54,327 bases of DNA from an uncultured Clostridia bacterium (GTDB lineage: Bacteria > Bacillota > Clostridia > Christensenellales > Borkfalkiaceae), in assembly GCA_934247855.1 (NCBI GenBank), contig CAKQKA010000001.1:1-54327 (forward strand), written 5' to 3'. Made by a program: the position numbers and the translations under genes. Positions 8,729 through 18,581 of this stretch are shown here, piece by piece. The notes beneath the pieces are model-generated. The model was given only the letters and a program-made list of their open reading frames with translations. It was not told the DNA's origin and ran no database searches. Within the stretch, counting starts at the first letter, position 1. The number at the start of each line of letters is the position of its first letter.

Positions 8729-9862
8729 ATGAAAATCATTCATTTATCCGATCTGCATTTAGGAATGCGTTTCTATGAGTTTTCGCTGATCGACGATCAA
8801 AAATACATTCTTGATCAGATTTTGGAAATAATCCGTGCGCAAAAACCCGACGCCGTCTGCATTGCGGGCGACGTGTACGACAAGAGCATTCCGCCTGTGG
8901 AAGCGGTCGAACTGTTCGACGATTTTTTATATAGTCTTGCAATGTTAAAGACGGAAACGTTCATAATAAGCGGGAATCACGACAGCGCCGAACGACTTTC
9001 GTTCGGCAATCGTATTTTCGACGTGAGCGGTTTGCATTTTTCGCCCGCTTACGACGGTGCGATAAAACCCATAACCTTGCGCGACGAATACGGCGAAGTC
9101 GATTTTTATATGTTACCGTTTATTAAGCCGTCCAACGTAAGAAGGTTTTTCCCGGATGAAAAAATAGAAAGCTATACAGACGCGGTAAAGGTTGCCGTAA
9201 ATCATATGCAAATCGATAACGCGCGGCGCAACGTGCTTATCGCACATCAGTTCGTTACGGGTTCTAAACGTTCGGAATCGGAGGATATATCGGTCGGCGG
9301 ACTTGATAACGTGGACGCAAGCGCGTTCGGATCGTTCGATTACGTCGCTTTGGGGCACATTCATAGTCCGCAAACGGCAGGCGGCGAAAAGATTTATTAT
9401 TGCGGAACGCCGCTGAAATATTCTTTTTCGGAGGTAAACGACCGAAAATCGGTTGCTGTTATAGAACTGAAAGAAAAAGGTTCTTTTGAACTTACGAAAA
9501 TTCCGCTTGCGCCGTTGCATGAGTTACGCGACTTATGCGGTACGTTCAACGAACTTATGAACAGGAGTTTTTATATCGATACGACTTACCAAAGCGACTA
9601 TGTGCGCATTACTCTTACCGATGAGGACGATATTCTGAACGCCGAGGGTAATTTGCGCGTTGTTTATCACGGACTTGCCACGCTCAGATACGATAACACG
9701 AGAACGAGGAATAATCAGTCGGTCGCTTCGATCGGCAACGTTGAGAACAAATCGCCGTTCGAGTTGTTTTCCGAGCTTTACAGAATTCAGAACGGAAAAG
9801 ACTTGAGCGAAGAGCAAATCGAGTATTTGAACAATAAGATTGCAAAGGTCTGGGAGGAGTAA
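8729..9862 (+). CDS. sbcD: Nuclease SbcCD subunit D
   Basis: The Mre11-like nuclease subunit that, with SbcC, cuts hairpins and DNA ends. The product is 377 residues. Metallophosphoesterase motifs appear in order: DLHLG near residue 9, GDVYD, GNHD, and GHIHSP near the middle of the protein. I chose ATG 8729 because the product then begins MKIIHLSDLHLG as in the family; upstream in-frame codons run back into the promoter. The stop is one base before the sbcC ATG, so the two are translationally coupled. Confidence 0.96.
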   Translation: MKIIHLSDLHLGMRFYEFSLIDDQKYILDQILEIIRAQKPDAVCIAGDVYDKSIPPVEAVELFDDFLYSLAMLKTETFIISGNHDSAERLSFGNRIFDVSGLHFSPAYDGAIKPITLRDEYGEVDFYMLPFIKPSNVRRFFPDEKIESYTDAVKVAVNHMQIDNARRNVLIAHQFVTGSKRSESEDISVGGLDNVDASAFGSFDYVALGHIHSPQTAGGEKIYYCGTPLKYSFSEVNDRKSVAVIELKEKGSFELTKIPLAPLHELRDLCGTFNELMNRSFYIDTTYQSDYVRITLTDEDDILNAEGNLRVVYHGLATLRYDNTRTRNNQSVASIGNVENKSPFELFSELYRIQNGKDLSEEQIEYLNNKIAKVWEE

Positions 9863-9863
9863 T

Positions 9864-12632
9864 ATGAAACCGCTTAAACTTACGATGTCGGCGTTCGGAC
9901 CTTATGCCGCGGAAACCACGATAGATTTTTCAAAATTCGGAGAATCGGGCGTGTATCTTATAACGGGCGATACGGGCGCGGGCAAAACCACGATTTTCGA
10001 CGCGATAACGTACGCGCTATACGGCGAACCCAGCGGCGAAACGCGCGGAACGGCGACTTTGCGTTCTAAATATGCCGCGCTCGGGACTCCTACTTTTGTC
10101 GAACTTGAATTTTCTTACGGCGGTAAAATTTACTGCGTGAAGAGAAATCCCGAGTATGAAAGGCAAAGCAATCGCGGCGGCGGAACGACAGTGCAGAAGC
10201 CCGACGCCGAACTTTTCATGCCCGACGGGCGCGTTATAACAAAAATCAAAGATGTAAACGCCGCATTAGAGGGCGTGCTTTCGGTTGATCGCAATCAGTT
10301 CAAGCAAATTGCGATGATTGCGCAAGGCGACTTTTTGAAATTGCTGCTTGCCGAAACCAAAGAGCGAATTGTTATTTTTCAAAAAATATTCAAGACTGAT
10401 AAGTTTGCAAAACTGCAAAAGGCGATTGCCGACGACGCGCGCTCGCTTAAATATTCCTACGAAGAAACAGGCAACAGCATAAGACAATACATAAACGACG
10501 TTATTTACGACGAAACGTCTGTGTATGCCGCGGATATGGCTAAGGCAAGGCGCGGTGAAATGCCCGTGCCCGAGGCGATGGACTTAATCGCTGCACTTGT
10601 AAAAAACGACGAAGTTTCGGAAAAAAGAACCGATGTCGAATTTAATGAAAACGATAAGCAAATTTTAAAAATAACAAATGAGCTTAGCGAATATCGGGCG
10701 TTGAAGTCTGCAAAAGATACAATCGAAAGGGCGAAAATCGAATTGCCCGTGAAGATTGAATTGCAAAATAAGAGCGAAGCCGAGTTGAAAGCCGCACTCG
10801 AAAGGCAAACAGAGTTTGCAAAACTTGCCGACGAAATAGCCGAAATCAACGCAAGGTTGCCCGAGTACGGCGAACTTACGCAAAAACGAGCCTCGCTTAT
10901 TTCGGTTAATAGAATAGCGGGTGAAAAAACACAGCTAATCGAACAAAAAAAACTCGACTGCGACGCTGCCGCCGAAGCGTTAAAAACGATCAAGGCACGG
11001 CAGGCGGAACTTGAAAACGTTGCCGCCGATAAAGAAAAGGCGGATAACGAGTATAAAAATCTGGTGGCGGACTACAAAAAAGCCGAGGCATTGGGAAATG
11101 ATTATGCCGTGTACGTCGGAGACCTTGCAAAACTTGGCGAGGCTCAGGCGATTTATGTGCGCTTGTCCGAACGGGCGAACCTCGCGCGGGAAAAATACAA
11201 TACTGCAAACAAGTTATTTCTGGACGAGCAGGCGGGTATAATTGCCGAAAGCCTTGAAGAGGGCGAACCTTGCCCCGTTTGCGGCTCGAAAAATCATCCG
11301 CACCCGGCGGTTAAAGCGCAAAACGCGCCGACGGCTAAGGAACTTGAATTGTTGAAAAATAGTGCCGACGAGGCGGAAAAGAAAGCGCGCGAGCAAAGCG
11401 AAACCGCGGGCAGGATTAAAGCCGCGCTTGAAGAACGTAAAAAAGGATTGCAATCCCGCGCGGAAGAATTGTTCGAAGTGTGCGATTTGACGAACCTGAG
11501 CGAATTGTTCGGCGCGCGCAAAGAAAGCGATAAAAACGCGATACTCGATTTGCGCGGAAAAATACAAAAACTAGCCGCGCTTACGGAAGAAAAGAAATCG
11601 CTCGGCGATAAATACGATAAAACCGAGAAAAAGATAAAAGAAATCGAAGAAGAGAAAGCCGGACTGCAAGCCGAAATCGCAGCTAAAACGGCTGAAGCCA
11701 AAAGTTACGACGAACGCATACGCGCGCTCGAGGGCAAGCTGAAATTTTCTACCGAAAAAGAAGCCACAGATAAACGAAACGAGCTGGCGGCGGCAAAGAC
11801 TGCGATAGAAACGGCTATAGAAAACGCACGCAAGGCATACGAAGAATGCAAGAAAGCAGTCGATGAATTAAAAACGCAGCGCGATTTTGCCGCAAAGCAG
11901 CTTGAGAACGCGTGTGATATAGATATCGCTGCCCGTGAAGCCGAACTTAAAGAATGTGAGGCAAAAAAAGAAAAACTGCTCGCCCGGCAAAAAACGGTGC
12001 ATGCACGGCTTGTGAAAAACGATACCGCGCTTACAAATATCGGCGCGGCATACGAAAAAGTCAGGGCGGTGAGCGAAAAAATTACATGGCTCGGTTCGCT
12101 TGCCGATACGGCTAACGGCGGTATTAACGGCAAGGAAAAAATTATGCTCGAAACCTATGTGCAGATGAGCTATTTCGATCGCATAATCGCCCGCGCGAAT
12201 ACGCGTTTTCTTATGATGTCGGGAGGACAGTACGAGCTTAAACGCCGTACCGAATCCGACGTCGGCAACCGTCAATTCGGCTTGGATCTCGACGTTATCG
12301 ATCATTACAATTCAAGCGAAAGATCTGTAAACTCGCTTTCGGGCGGGGAGTCGTTTATTGCCTCGCTCTCGCTTGCGCTCGGGTTGTCGGATGAAATTCA
12401 GTCAACCGCGGGCGGCATAAAACTCGATTCTATGTTTGTTGACGAAGGTTTCGGTACGCTCGACGAGGACGTTTTAAGCAAGGCGATGAACGCTTTGGCG
12501 GGACTGACCGAGGGTAACCGAACGGTGGGTATTATATCGCACGTTAACGAATTGAAAGAGCGTATCGATAAACAAATTATCGTAAGCAAAGATAAAACCG
12601 GCGGCAGTAAAGTTAAATTAGTTACCGAATAA
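9864..12632 (+). CDS. sbcC: Nuclease SbcCD subunit C
   Basis: A Rad50/SMC-like ATPase of 922 residues that partners SbcD in processing DNA ends. The Walker A motif GDTGAGKT is at 35-42. Long coiled coils on both sides flank the zinc hook CPVC at Cys470 and Cys473. The ABC signature LSGGE is at about 825-829, followed by the Walker B region with VDEGFGTLDED. All key ATPase motifs are intact. The start ATG has GGGAGGAG just before it. Confidence 0.97.
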   Translation: MKPLKLTMSAFGPYAAETTIDFSKFGESGVYLITGDTGAGKTTIFDAITYALYGEPSGETRGTATLRSKYAALGTPTFVELEFSYGGKIYCVKRNPEYERQSNRGGGTTVQKPDAELFMPDGRVITKIKDVNAALEGVLSVDRNQFKQIAMIAQGDFLKLLLAETKERIVIFQKIFKTDKFAKLQKAIADDARSLKYSYEETGNSIRQYINDVIYDETSVYAADMAKARRGEMPVPEAMDLIAALVKNDEVSEKRTDVEFNENDKQILKITNELSEYRALKSAKDTIERAKIELPVKIELQNKSEAELKAALERQTEFAKLADEIAEINARLPEYGELTQKRASLISVNRIAGEKTQLIEQKKLDCDAAAEALKTIKARQAELENVAADKEKADNEYKNLVADYKKAEALGNDYAVYVGDLAKLGEAQAIYVRLSERANLAREKYNTANKLFLDEQAGIIAESLEEGEPCPVCGSKNHPHPAVKAQNAPTAKELELLKNSADEAEKKAREQSETAGRIKAALEERKKGLQSRAEELFEVCDLTNLSELFGARKESDKNAILDLRGKIQKLAALTEEKKSLGDKYDKTEKKIKEIEEEKAGLQAEIAAKTAEAKSYDERIRALEGKLKFSTEKEATDKRNELAAAKTAIETAIENARKAYEECKKAVDELKTQRDFAAKQLENACDIDIAAREAELKECEAKKEKLLARQKTVHARLVKNDTALTNIGAAYEKVRAVSEKITWLGSLADTANGGINGKEKIMLETYVQMSYFDRIIARANTRFLMMSGGQYELKRRTESDVGNRQFGLDLDVIDHYNSSERSVNSLSGGESFIASLSLALGLSDEIQSTAGGIKLDSMFVDEGFGTLDEDVLSKAMNALAGLTEGNRTVGIISHVNELKERIDKQIIVSKDKTGGSKVKLVTE

Positions 12633-12634
12633 CT

Positions 12635-13333
12635 ATGCATTATTTTGTTTCTGATATTCACGGCGAATACGAGTTGTTTTTGCATTTGCTTGACAAAATC
12701 GGGTTTTCGGACGGCGATACGATGTATATTCTCGGTGACCTTATAGATAAGGGCGAACGGTCGGTAGAACTTATCGATTTTGTTCGCTGCGAACCGGGGT
12801 TTGTGCCCGTTTACGGCAATCACGAGTATTCGTTTATCAAATATTATCACGGTCTTATGCGTTCTTGTTCGAGCGAGAACGATGCGGAAAATGTGCTTTT
12901 AAAATTGCGTAAATATTTTCAGAACGGCGAAAAACTCTCATGGCACTCGGTAGATTATCTGGAAAGTTTACCGTTCTATATCGAATTCGGCGATTATATT
13001 TGCGTGCATGCGGGCGTTGCGGTCGACGGTGACGGTTTGATTTTGCCGCTTAACAGTCAGCTGCGCGAAACGCTCGTTTACGACCGCAATTTTAAAGATG
13101 ACGGTTTTGTTTTATCCGAAAATAACAAAACCGTGCTTTTCGGGCATACGCCGTGTTCGTATGCAAACGGAACGGGCGAGTTTATAAAAACGCCGAAAGC
13201 GGGAATTGTAAGTCCCGAAAAACTTTCCGATTACTCCAAAATCCGCCTTGATTGCGGCGTGTTTATTACCGGAAAACTCGGTGCGTTGTGCTTGGAAGAT
13301 ATGCGCGAGTTTTACGTTGAAAAGCACGACTAA
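12635..13333 (+). CDS. PPP-type metallophosphoesterase (Ser/Thr phosphatase-like)
   Basis: A 232-residue calcineurin-like phosphoesterase. The PPP motifs are SDIHGEYE near residue 6, GDLIDKG in the following segment, YGNHE, then a histidine in VHAGVA and another in FGHTPC. These residues bind the two catalytic metals. The family includes protein phosphatases such as PrpA/PrpE and diadenosine tetraphosphatases; the sequence alone does not decide the substrate. It begins 2 bases after sbcC and is probably co-transcribed, but the role is not obviously linked to DNA repair. Confidence 0.88.
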   Translation: MHYFVSDIHGEYELFLHLLDKIGFSDGDTMYILGDLIDKGERSVELIDFVRCEPGFVPVYGNHEYSFIKYYHGLMRSCSSENDAENVLLKLRKYFQNGEKLSWHSVDYLESLPFYIEFGDYICVHAGVAVDGDGLILPLNSQLRETLVYDRNFKDDGFVLSENNKTVLFGHTPCSYANGTGEFIKTPKAGIVSPEKLSDYSKIRLDCGVFITGKLGALCLEDMREFYVEKHD

Positions 13334-13350
13334 AATATATCGAATGTGTT

Positions 13351-13368
13351 GATAATCTACCTATAGGC
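13351..13368 (+). repeat. Dispersed CCTATAGG-core element, copy 2
   Basis: GATAATCTACCTATAGGC followed by a short T run, 17 bases after the phosphatase stop. Confidence 0.85.
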
Positions 13369-13421
13369 ATACTTTTATGTGTTCTTGGTTGTGTTTTTAG
13401 ATTATTTGTACTTAAATAGTA

Positions 13422-13439
13422 GATAATCGACTTATAGAC
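13422..13439 (+). repeat. Dispersed CCTATAGG-core element, copy 3
   Basis: GATAATCGACTTATAGAC followed by GGAC and five T. It is in the same orientation as copy 2, 71 bases further on. Confidence 0.88.
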
Positions 13440-13581
13440 GGACTTTTTGATAAAATCGGTGTTTAAAACACAGCCGGTTGAACGCAAAATAATGAAACAT
13501 TGTTTTTTGCGGGCGTGTGTTTGTATCTATATTACACTACAAAATAATTTAACAATAACGCGCGCGGGTGCGTTATAAAAC

Positions 13582-13610
13582 TTGAAAACGGGCGCGGGTT
13601 GTGTTACAAT
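13582..13610 (+). promoter_or_regulatory. Promoter of dnaE
   Basis: TTGAAA (13582-13587) and TACAAT (13605-13610) are 17 bp apart, with an extended TG. The GC-rich spacer resembles those at 97-125 and 33196-33224. Confidence 0.7.
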
Positions 13611-13646
13611 GACAATACGGCGATACGCGCTTTGGGAGATTGCTTG

Positions 13647-16600
13647 ATGAAAGATTTCGTTCATTTACATTTACATACCGAATACAGCTTGCTGGACGGA
13701 GCAGCCAAGACGGACAAAGTTTTTGAACTTGCCAAAGAACTCGGACAAAATACGGTAGCCATTACCGACCACGGCAACATGTACGGAGTGGTCTATTTTG
13801 CCGAGCACGCGGCAAAGCTCGGAATGAAAGCTATTATCGGTTGCGAAATGTATATGTGCGACGATATGTATAAAAAAGGCGCGGACAACCGCGAGTACGA
13901 GCATCTTATACTGCTTTGTAAAAACGACACGGGTTATAAAAACCTTATTAAAATGGTTTCGATGGCTTTTATCGACGGCTTCTATCGCAAACCGCGCTGC
14001 GACTATAAAACGCTTGCCGAAAAGCACGAAGGGCTTATTTGTTTGTCGGCATGCCTTGCGGGGCGTATTCCGCAATATTTGCTTAACGGCAGGTACGACG
14101 ACGCGAAAGAGCATGCGCTTTGGATGAAGAGTATTTTCGGCGACGATTACTATCTGGAAATTCAGGATCACGGTATTCCCGAGCAGCGGCAAATCAATCC
14201 GTTGTTGTTCAGACTGTCCAAGGAAACGGGCATAAAACTCGTGGCGACCAACGACGTGCATTATCTTCGCAAAGAGGACGCGCTGATGCAGGAAATTATG
14301 ATGTGCATCAATACGCAGACTACACTCGACGATCCCAAGCACATGAAGTTCGAGACCGAAGAGTTTTATCTTAAAAGTCGCGAAGAGATGGAAAAAATGT
14401 TCGGCGATACCCCCGAGGTGCTTGACGTTACCGTGGAAATTGCCGAAAAGTGCTCGGGTGACTGCATAAAGCTCAACAAGAAATGCGAGCCTGTAAGAGA
14501 TGCGTCGCTTGTCCCCGGGTACATACCGCCCAACGGAATGACCGCTTACGAGTATTTGAAAATGCTCGGCGAGAACGGTCTGAAACAAAAATATAAAGAA
14601 ATTACTCCCGAAATACGCGAAAGATTCGATTACGAGCTTGATACCATAAGCAGCATGGGCTACCTCGAATATTATCTTATCGTGTGGGATTATATAAACT
14701 ACGCACGCGAGCACGGTATACCCGTCGGCGCGGGGCGTGGCAGCGGCGTTAGTTCTATCGTCGCTTATTCGATAGGCATTACCAACGTTGAACCATTGCA
14801 GTATAACCTCATTTTCGAGCGTTTTCTTAACAAAGAAAGGGTTAGTATGCCGGACTTTGACGTAGACTTCGATCCCGAACGCCGCGAAGAGGTTATAGAA
14901 TACGTCCGCGATAAATATGGCAGAGATAAAGTTGCGCAGATCGTAACGTTCGGTACGATGGCGTCGCGCGCGGCGATTAAGGACGTTGCCCGCGTTATGA
15001 GGGTTTCTTATGCCGAGGTCGATAAGATAACCAAACTTATGGACGGCAAGCATACCATTCCCGAACTGCTCGGTTTGAAAATGAGTAAAAAGGACGGCGA
15101 CGTTACCGTTCGTGAACTTAAAGAACTTTACGAAACGGACGATACCACGCACAGAGTCGTCGATATGGCGATGAAGCTCGAGGGCATGCCGAGGAATATT
15201 TCGGAACATGCCGCGGGCGTTATCATCTGCAATAAGGTGCTGTCCGATAACGTTCCGCTTGCCCGAAACGGCGACGATATAATAACGCAGTTCAACATGA
15301 AAGTCGATGAGCAGATGGGCATGCTGAAAATGGACTTTTTGGCACTCAAAACGCTTACCGATATCAAAAAATGCTGCGATTATATTCTTGAGGACACGGG
15401 CGTAACGATAGACTTCGGAGAAATAGGTTACGAGGATAAGGCGGCTTACGATCTTTTGTCGAGCGGGGATACCGACGCGGTGTTCCAGCTTGAATCTCCC
15501 GGTATGAAAAAATTCATGCGCGAACTTAAGCCGGAGAATCTCGAAGACGTAATAGCCGGTATATCGCTTTTCCGTCCCGGTCCTATGGACTCCATTCCTA
15601 AATATATTCAGTTTAAAAACAATCCCGAAACCATGACTTTCAAGCACGAACTTTTGCGCCCGATTCTTACGGTAACGCACGGCGTTATCATTTATCAGGA
15701 ACAGGTTATGGAAATAGTTCGTAAACTTGCGGGCTTTACGTTCGGTCAGGCGGATATTATCAGACGTGCCATGGGTAAAAAGAACATGGAAGAAATGGCG
15801 CGTATGAAAAGTATATTCATAAACGGCGAAAAGGATGAAAACGGCAACGTTAAGACCGAAGGCGCGATAGCGCGCGGAGTTCCCGCCGAGGTTGCCGACG
15901 ATATTTTCGAGGAAATGACCAGTTTCGCACAGTACGCGTTCAACAAGTCGCACGCCGCGGCGTACGCCGTTATAGCGTATCAGACCGCATACTTAAAACA
16001 CTATTATCCGCAGGAATTTCTTGCGGCAATCCTTAACGACCGTATTGACAAGATCGATGAAATTACCAAATACGTAATCTACCTTAAGGAGCGCGGAATA
16101 CCCGTTTTGCAACCCGATATCAACCACTCGAAAGCGTATTTTTCGGTTGAGGGCAAGGGTGTCCGGTTCGGCTTAGTAGGCGTAAAGGGCGTGGGTTTAG
16201 GCGCAATAGAAACCATTGTGGAAGAGCGCGTAAATGGCGGCGAGTTCAAATCGTTCGAGGACTTTATGTCTCGCGCGAACGTAAAAGTGCTTAATAAACG
16301 ACTTATAGAGAACCTTATTTATGCGGGTGCGTTCGATTGTTTTAACATCGCAAGAAGCAGACTTATCGCCGTGTACGACGGACTTATGGACAGGGCGGTC
16401 GCAATCGCCAAGGAACGCGACAGCAATCAACTCAGTCTTTTCAGCGGCGCGCTTTCGACATATAACGAGCTGACGGTTAAATATCCCGAACTTGCCGAGT
16501 ATGACGACAAGACAAGGTTATCGAAAGAGCGCGAGGTGCTCGGCGTTTACGTTACGGGACATCCGCTCACCAAATATATGGATAGCTTTGCGGGCTGTTC

Positions 16601-17204
16601 GTTTACCACCGAACTTTTGCAATATTACGAAGAGGACGAAGACGGCGTTCGCACTTATACCGAAATCAAGGACGGGCAGCGCGTCGAAATGGGCGGCATC
16701 ATTACAGCCGCTTCCAAAAAAATCACCAAGAGCGGGCAAAGTATGGGCATGATTACCCTTGAAGACGTGTACGGCGGTGTGGAATGTGTGTTCTTCCCCA
16801 AAGTGTACGACAGGGTAAAGTCGGTAATTCGCGCCGAGGCGATCGTTAAAATAGAGGGCAAACTGCAAATCCGCGAGGGGCAAAAGCCGTCTATTTCGGT
16901 CGATAAAATCAAAGAGGTAGAACTTGACGAAGGAACACCGGTGGCGGATCGTCCGCGGGAAAACATATCTTCGGCACCCGTCGGCAAGCAGGAATGGTTG
17001 GGAATTACCATACCCGAAGATAAAGAGGAATTCGAGCGCGATATTTTAGAAACGCTCGATCTTTATCCCGGTAATATTCAAGTTGTAATCAAGAAAGGAG
17101 GCAAGTATTACAAGTCGCGCTGCAAGGTAAGGAACTGCCGCGGGCTTGTGTCGGAACTTGTTTATTTTGTAGGCGAAGAAAATATATTGTTTTTTGAAAA
17201 GTAA
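13647..17204 (+). CDS. dnaE: DNA polymerase III alpha subunit DnaE
   Basis: A replicative polymerase of the DnaE group, 1185 residues. The N-terminal PHP domain starts with HLHLHTEYSLLDG. The catalytic aspartates Asp403 and Asp405 lie in PDFDVDFD and the third is probably Asp563 in MDFLALKTLT. A helix-hairpin-helix and an OB-fold region with MGGIITAASKKITKSGQ follow. I chose ATG 13647 because it gives the family start MKDFVHLHLH and follows GGGAG; the reading frame is open further upstream through the promoter. A TTG one codon earlier is an alternative. It is transcribed from its own promoter. Confidence 0.96.
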   Translation: MKDFVHLHLHTEYSLLDGAAKTDKVFELAKELGQNTVAITDHGNMYGVVYFAEHAAKLGMKAIIGCEMYMCDDMYKKGADNREYEHLILLCKNDTGYKNLIKMVSMAFIDGFYRKPRCDYKTLAEKHEGLICLSACLAGRIPQYLLNGRYDDAKEHALWMKSIFGDDYYLEIQDHGIPEQRQINPLLFRLSKETGIKLVATNDVHYLRKEDALMQEIMMCINTQTTLDDPKHMKFETEEFYLKSREEMEKMFGDTPEVLDVTVEIAEKCSGDCIKLNKKCEPVRDASLVPGYIPPNGMTAYEYLKMLGENGLKQKYKEITPEIRERFDYELDTISSMGYLEYYLIVWDYINYAREHGIPVGAGRGSGVSSIVAYSIGITNVEPLQYNLIFERFLNKERVSMPDFDVDFDPERREEVIEYVRDKYGRDKVAQIVTFGTMASRAAIKDVARVMRVSYAEVDKITKLMDGKHTIPELLGLKMSKKDGDVTVRELKELYETDDTTHRVVDMAMKLEGMPRNISEHAAGVIICNKVLSDNVPLARNGDDIITQFNMKVDEQMGMLKMDFLALKTLTDIKKCCDYILEDTGVTIDFGEIGYEDKAAYDLLSSGDTDAVFQLESPGMKKFMRELKPENLEDVIAGISLFRPGPMDSIPKYIQFKNNPETMTFKHELLRPILTVTHGVIIYQEQVMEIVRKLAGFTFGQADIIRRAMGKKNMEEMARMKSIFINGEKDENGNVKTEGAIARGVPAEVADDIFEEMTSFAQYAFNKSHAAAYAVIAYQTAYLKHYYPQEFLAAILNDRIDKIDEITKYVIYLKERGIPVLQPDINHSKAYFSVEGKGVRFGLVGVKGVGLGAIETIVEERVNGGEFKSFEDFMSRANVKVLNKRLIENLIYAGAFDCFNIARSRLIAVYDGLMDRAVAIAKERDSNQLSLFSGALSTYNELTVKYPELAEYDDKTRLSKEREVLGVYVTGHPLTKYMDSFAGCSFTTELLQYYEEDEDGVRTYTEIKDGQRVEMGGIITAASKKITKSGQSMGMITLEDVYGGVECVFFPKVYDRVKSVIRAEAIVKIEGKLQIREGQKPSISVDKIKEVELDEGTPVADRPRENISSAPVGKQEWLGITIPEDKEEFERDILETLDLYPGNIQVVIKKGGKYYKSRCKVRNCRGLVSELVYFVGEENILFFEK

Positions 17205-17223
17205 GCCTATATGTTGATTATCG
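17205..17223 (-). repeat. Dispersed CCTATAGG-core element, copy 4
   Basis: A divergent minus-strand copy starting right after the dnaE stop codon. Confidence 0.75.
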
Positions 17224-17272
17224 GCAGTTTTGTTGAAAATTGCGTTAAAAGGTATAAAAACATAAAAAGTAA

Positions 17273-17290
17273 GGCTATAAGTCGATTATC
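17273..17290 (-). repeat. Dispersed CCTATAGG-core element, copy 5
   Basis: GGCTATAAGTCGATTATC, in the same orientation as copy 4, between dnaE and the glycosyltransferase gene. Confidence 0.88.
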
Positions 17291-17372
17291 GCGGGTTTTG
17301 TATTAAAACTTTTTGCAGTAAGGCAAGTGACAATCGGCGAAAGGCCGATACCGTATATGGTAAGGTGAAAAA

Positions 17373-18341
17373 ATGAAAAAAAAAGTAAGTGTAGTCGTGC
17401 CTTGTTATAACGAGGAAGCCACGGTGGAAACTTTTTATTCGGCAAGCGTGCCCGTGCTTGAAAAAAGCGGGTACGATTTCGAGATTGTTTACGTCAACGA
17501 CGGAAGCGCGGATGCTACGGCGCAGAAGCTGAAAATTCTTGCCGAAAAGGACGAACGAGTAAAAGTTGCGTCGTTCAGCCGAAACTTCGGTCAGCAAGCG
17601 GCGATAATCTGCGGGTTTACTCTCGCTTCGGGCGACGCGGTTATTGAGGCGGACTGCGATCTTCAGGATCCGCCCGAATTGTTTTTAAAACTCATCGAAA
17701 AGTGGGAAGAGGGTTACGAAGTGGTGCACGGCAGGCGTTCAAAGCGCCGCGGCGAGTCTTTTTTTAAAAAAGCAACCGCTTCGATGTACTATTCTTTCCT
17801 CTCAAAAATCACCGAAGTGCCCGTGCCGCGCAACACGGGCGATTTCAAGCTGTACGATCGCAAAGCTCTCGATGCGCTTTTAAAAATGCCAGAACGCGAT
17901 AAATATATTCGCGGATTGGCGTCATGGGTTGGTTTTAAGCAGACTTTTGTTGACTATGACCGCCCCGAGCGCGTTGCGGGCGAAACCAAATATACGCTCG
18001 GCAAAATGATAAAACTTGCCAAGGCCGGCATTTTGTCGAACAGCGATTTTCCGCTTAAACTGTCGCTGTCGTTCGGCTTATTTACCGCTTTCGGCTCGTT
18101 TGTTTGCTTTTTGGTGTTCATAATTCTAAGCATCTGCGACGTATGGTTGCCGACCGTTGCGTGGTTGTTCCCGACGGTAACGCTGCTGTTTTCGTTCGGC
18201 TATATTTTCAATGCGTTCAGCAATATGTATATCGCAAGGGCGTACAGAGAGATTAAGGGCAGACCGGATTATATTATCGACTACACGATTAACGTAGAAA
18301 AAAAAGACGGAGAGGAAATATCTGTATCGTCGCGTGAATAA
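17373..18341 (+). CDS. Family 2 glycosyltransferase, polyprenyl-phosphate type
   Basis: A 322-residue membrane glycosyltransferase of the DPM1/GtrB group. The GT-A domain starts at the N terminus with VSVVVPCYNEE. DGS and the DCDLQDPPE segment give the nucleotide-sugar and metal-binding DXD-like region. RGLASWVGFKQ and the following YDRPERVAGETKYTLGKM segment are typical of this group. Two hydrophobic helices at about residues 232-252 and 263-285 anchor it to the membrane. Such enzymes move a sugar from UDP to undecaprenyl phosphate for wall or surface glycans. The sugar cannot be told. The ATG follows AAGGTG. Confidence 0.9.
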   Translation: MKKKVSVVVPCYNEEATVETFYSASVPVLEKSGYDFEIVYVNDGSADATAQKLKILAEKDERVKVASFSRNFGQQAAIICGFTLASGDAVIEADCDLQDPPELFLKLIEKWEEGYEVVHGRRSKRRGESFFKKATASMYYSFLSKITEVPVPRNTGDFKLYDRKALDALLKMPERDKYIRGLASWVGFKQTFVDYDRPERVAGETKYTLGKMIKLAKAGILSNSDFPLKLSLSFGLFTAFGSFVCFLVFIILSICDVWLPTVAWLFPTVTLLFSFGYIFNAFSNMYIARAYREIKGRPDYIIDYTINVEKKDGEEISVSSRE

Positions 18342-18390
18342 CCGCAGGACAAGAATTTATAATCTTCGACATAACGTTTTGTGAAAAAAT

Positions 18391-18450
18391 AAACAACCGT
18401 TGTTTTGCATCGGTAATAAGCCGATTATTTGCAAAAACGGTTGTTTTTTA
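18391..18450 (+). terminator. Terminator after the glycosyltransferase gene
   Basis: AACAACCGT (18392-18400) pairs with ACGGTTGTT (18437-18445), and the stem continues inward with TGTTTTGCA and TGCAAAA. A run of T follows on the + strand. Confidence 0.75.
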
Positions 18451-18495
18451 TATAACATTATATATTACAGATATTTTGCGCCTTTGTTAAAAAAC

Positions 18496-18524
18496 TTGAA
18501 ATATGATCGACAAAGTGATATAAT
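18496..18524 (+). promoter_or_regulatory. Consensus-like promoter pointing into the ttcA-like gene (antisense)
   Basis: TTGAAA (18496-18501) and TATAAT (18519-18524) are exactly 17 bp apart. The next gene to the right lies on the minus strand and ends at 18582, so a transcript from here would be antisense to it. No + strand gene follows before 19577. Confidence 0.5.
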
Positions 18525-18581
18525 ACTACTCATAAAATTGCGGTCGGCTGCGCAAAGCCGTTTTAAACGGATGAAACCCGA

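Larger units (their letters stand above)
13334..13646. other. Intergenic region before dnaE
   Basis: This gap holds two directly repeated copies of the dispersed element, then AT-rich DNA, then the dnaE promoter. I see no terminator hairpin with a T run and no gene in it. Confidence 0.6.

Noticed and set aside
13671..15953. 760-residue open frame on the minus strand
   Set aside because: It lies wholly inside dnaE in the opposite direction and has no family features; it is a shadow caused by the codon bias of dnaE. The same applies to long minus-strand frames under cysS, alaS and the PgpH-type gene.
17205..17290. Ordinary terminator after dnaE
   Set aside because: The two dispersed elements there are direct repeats, so they cannot pair into a hairpin, and no other stem with a T run is seen.
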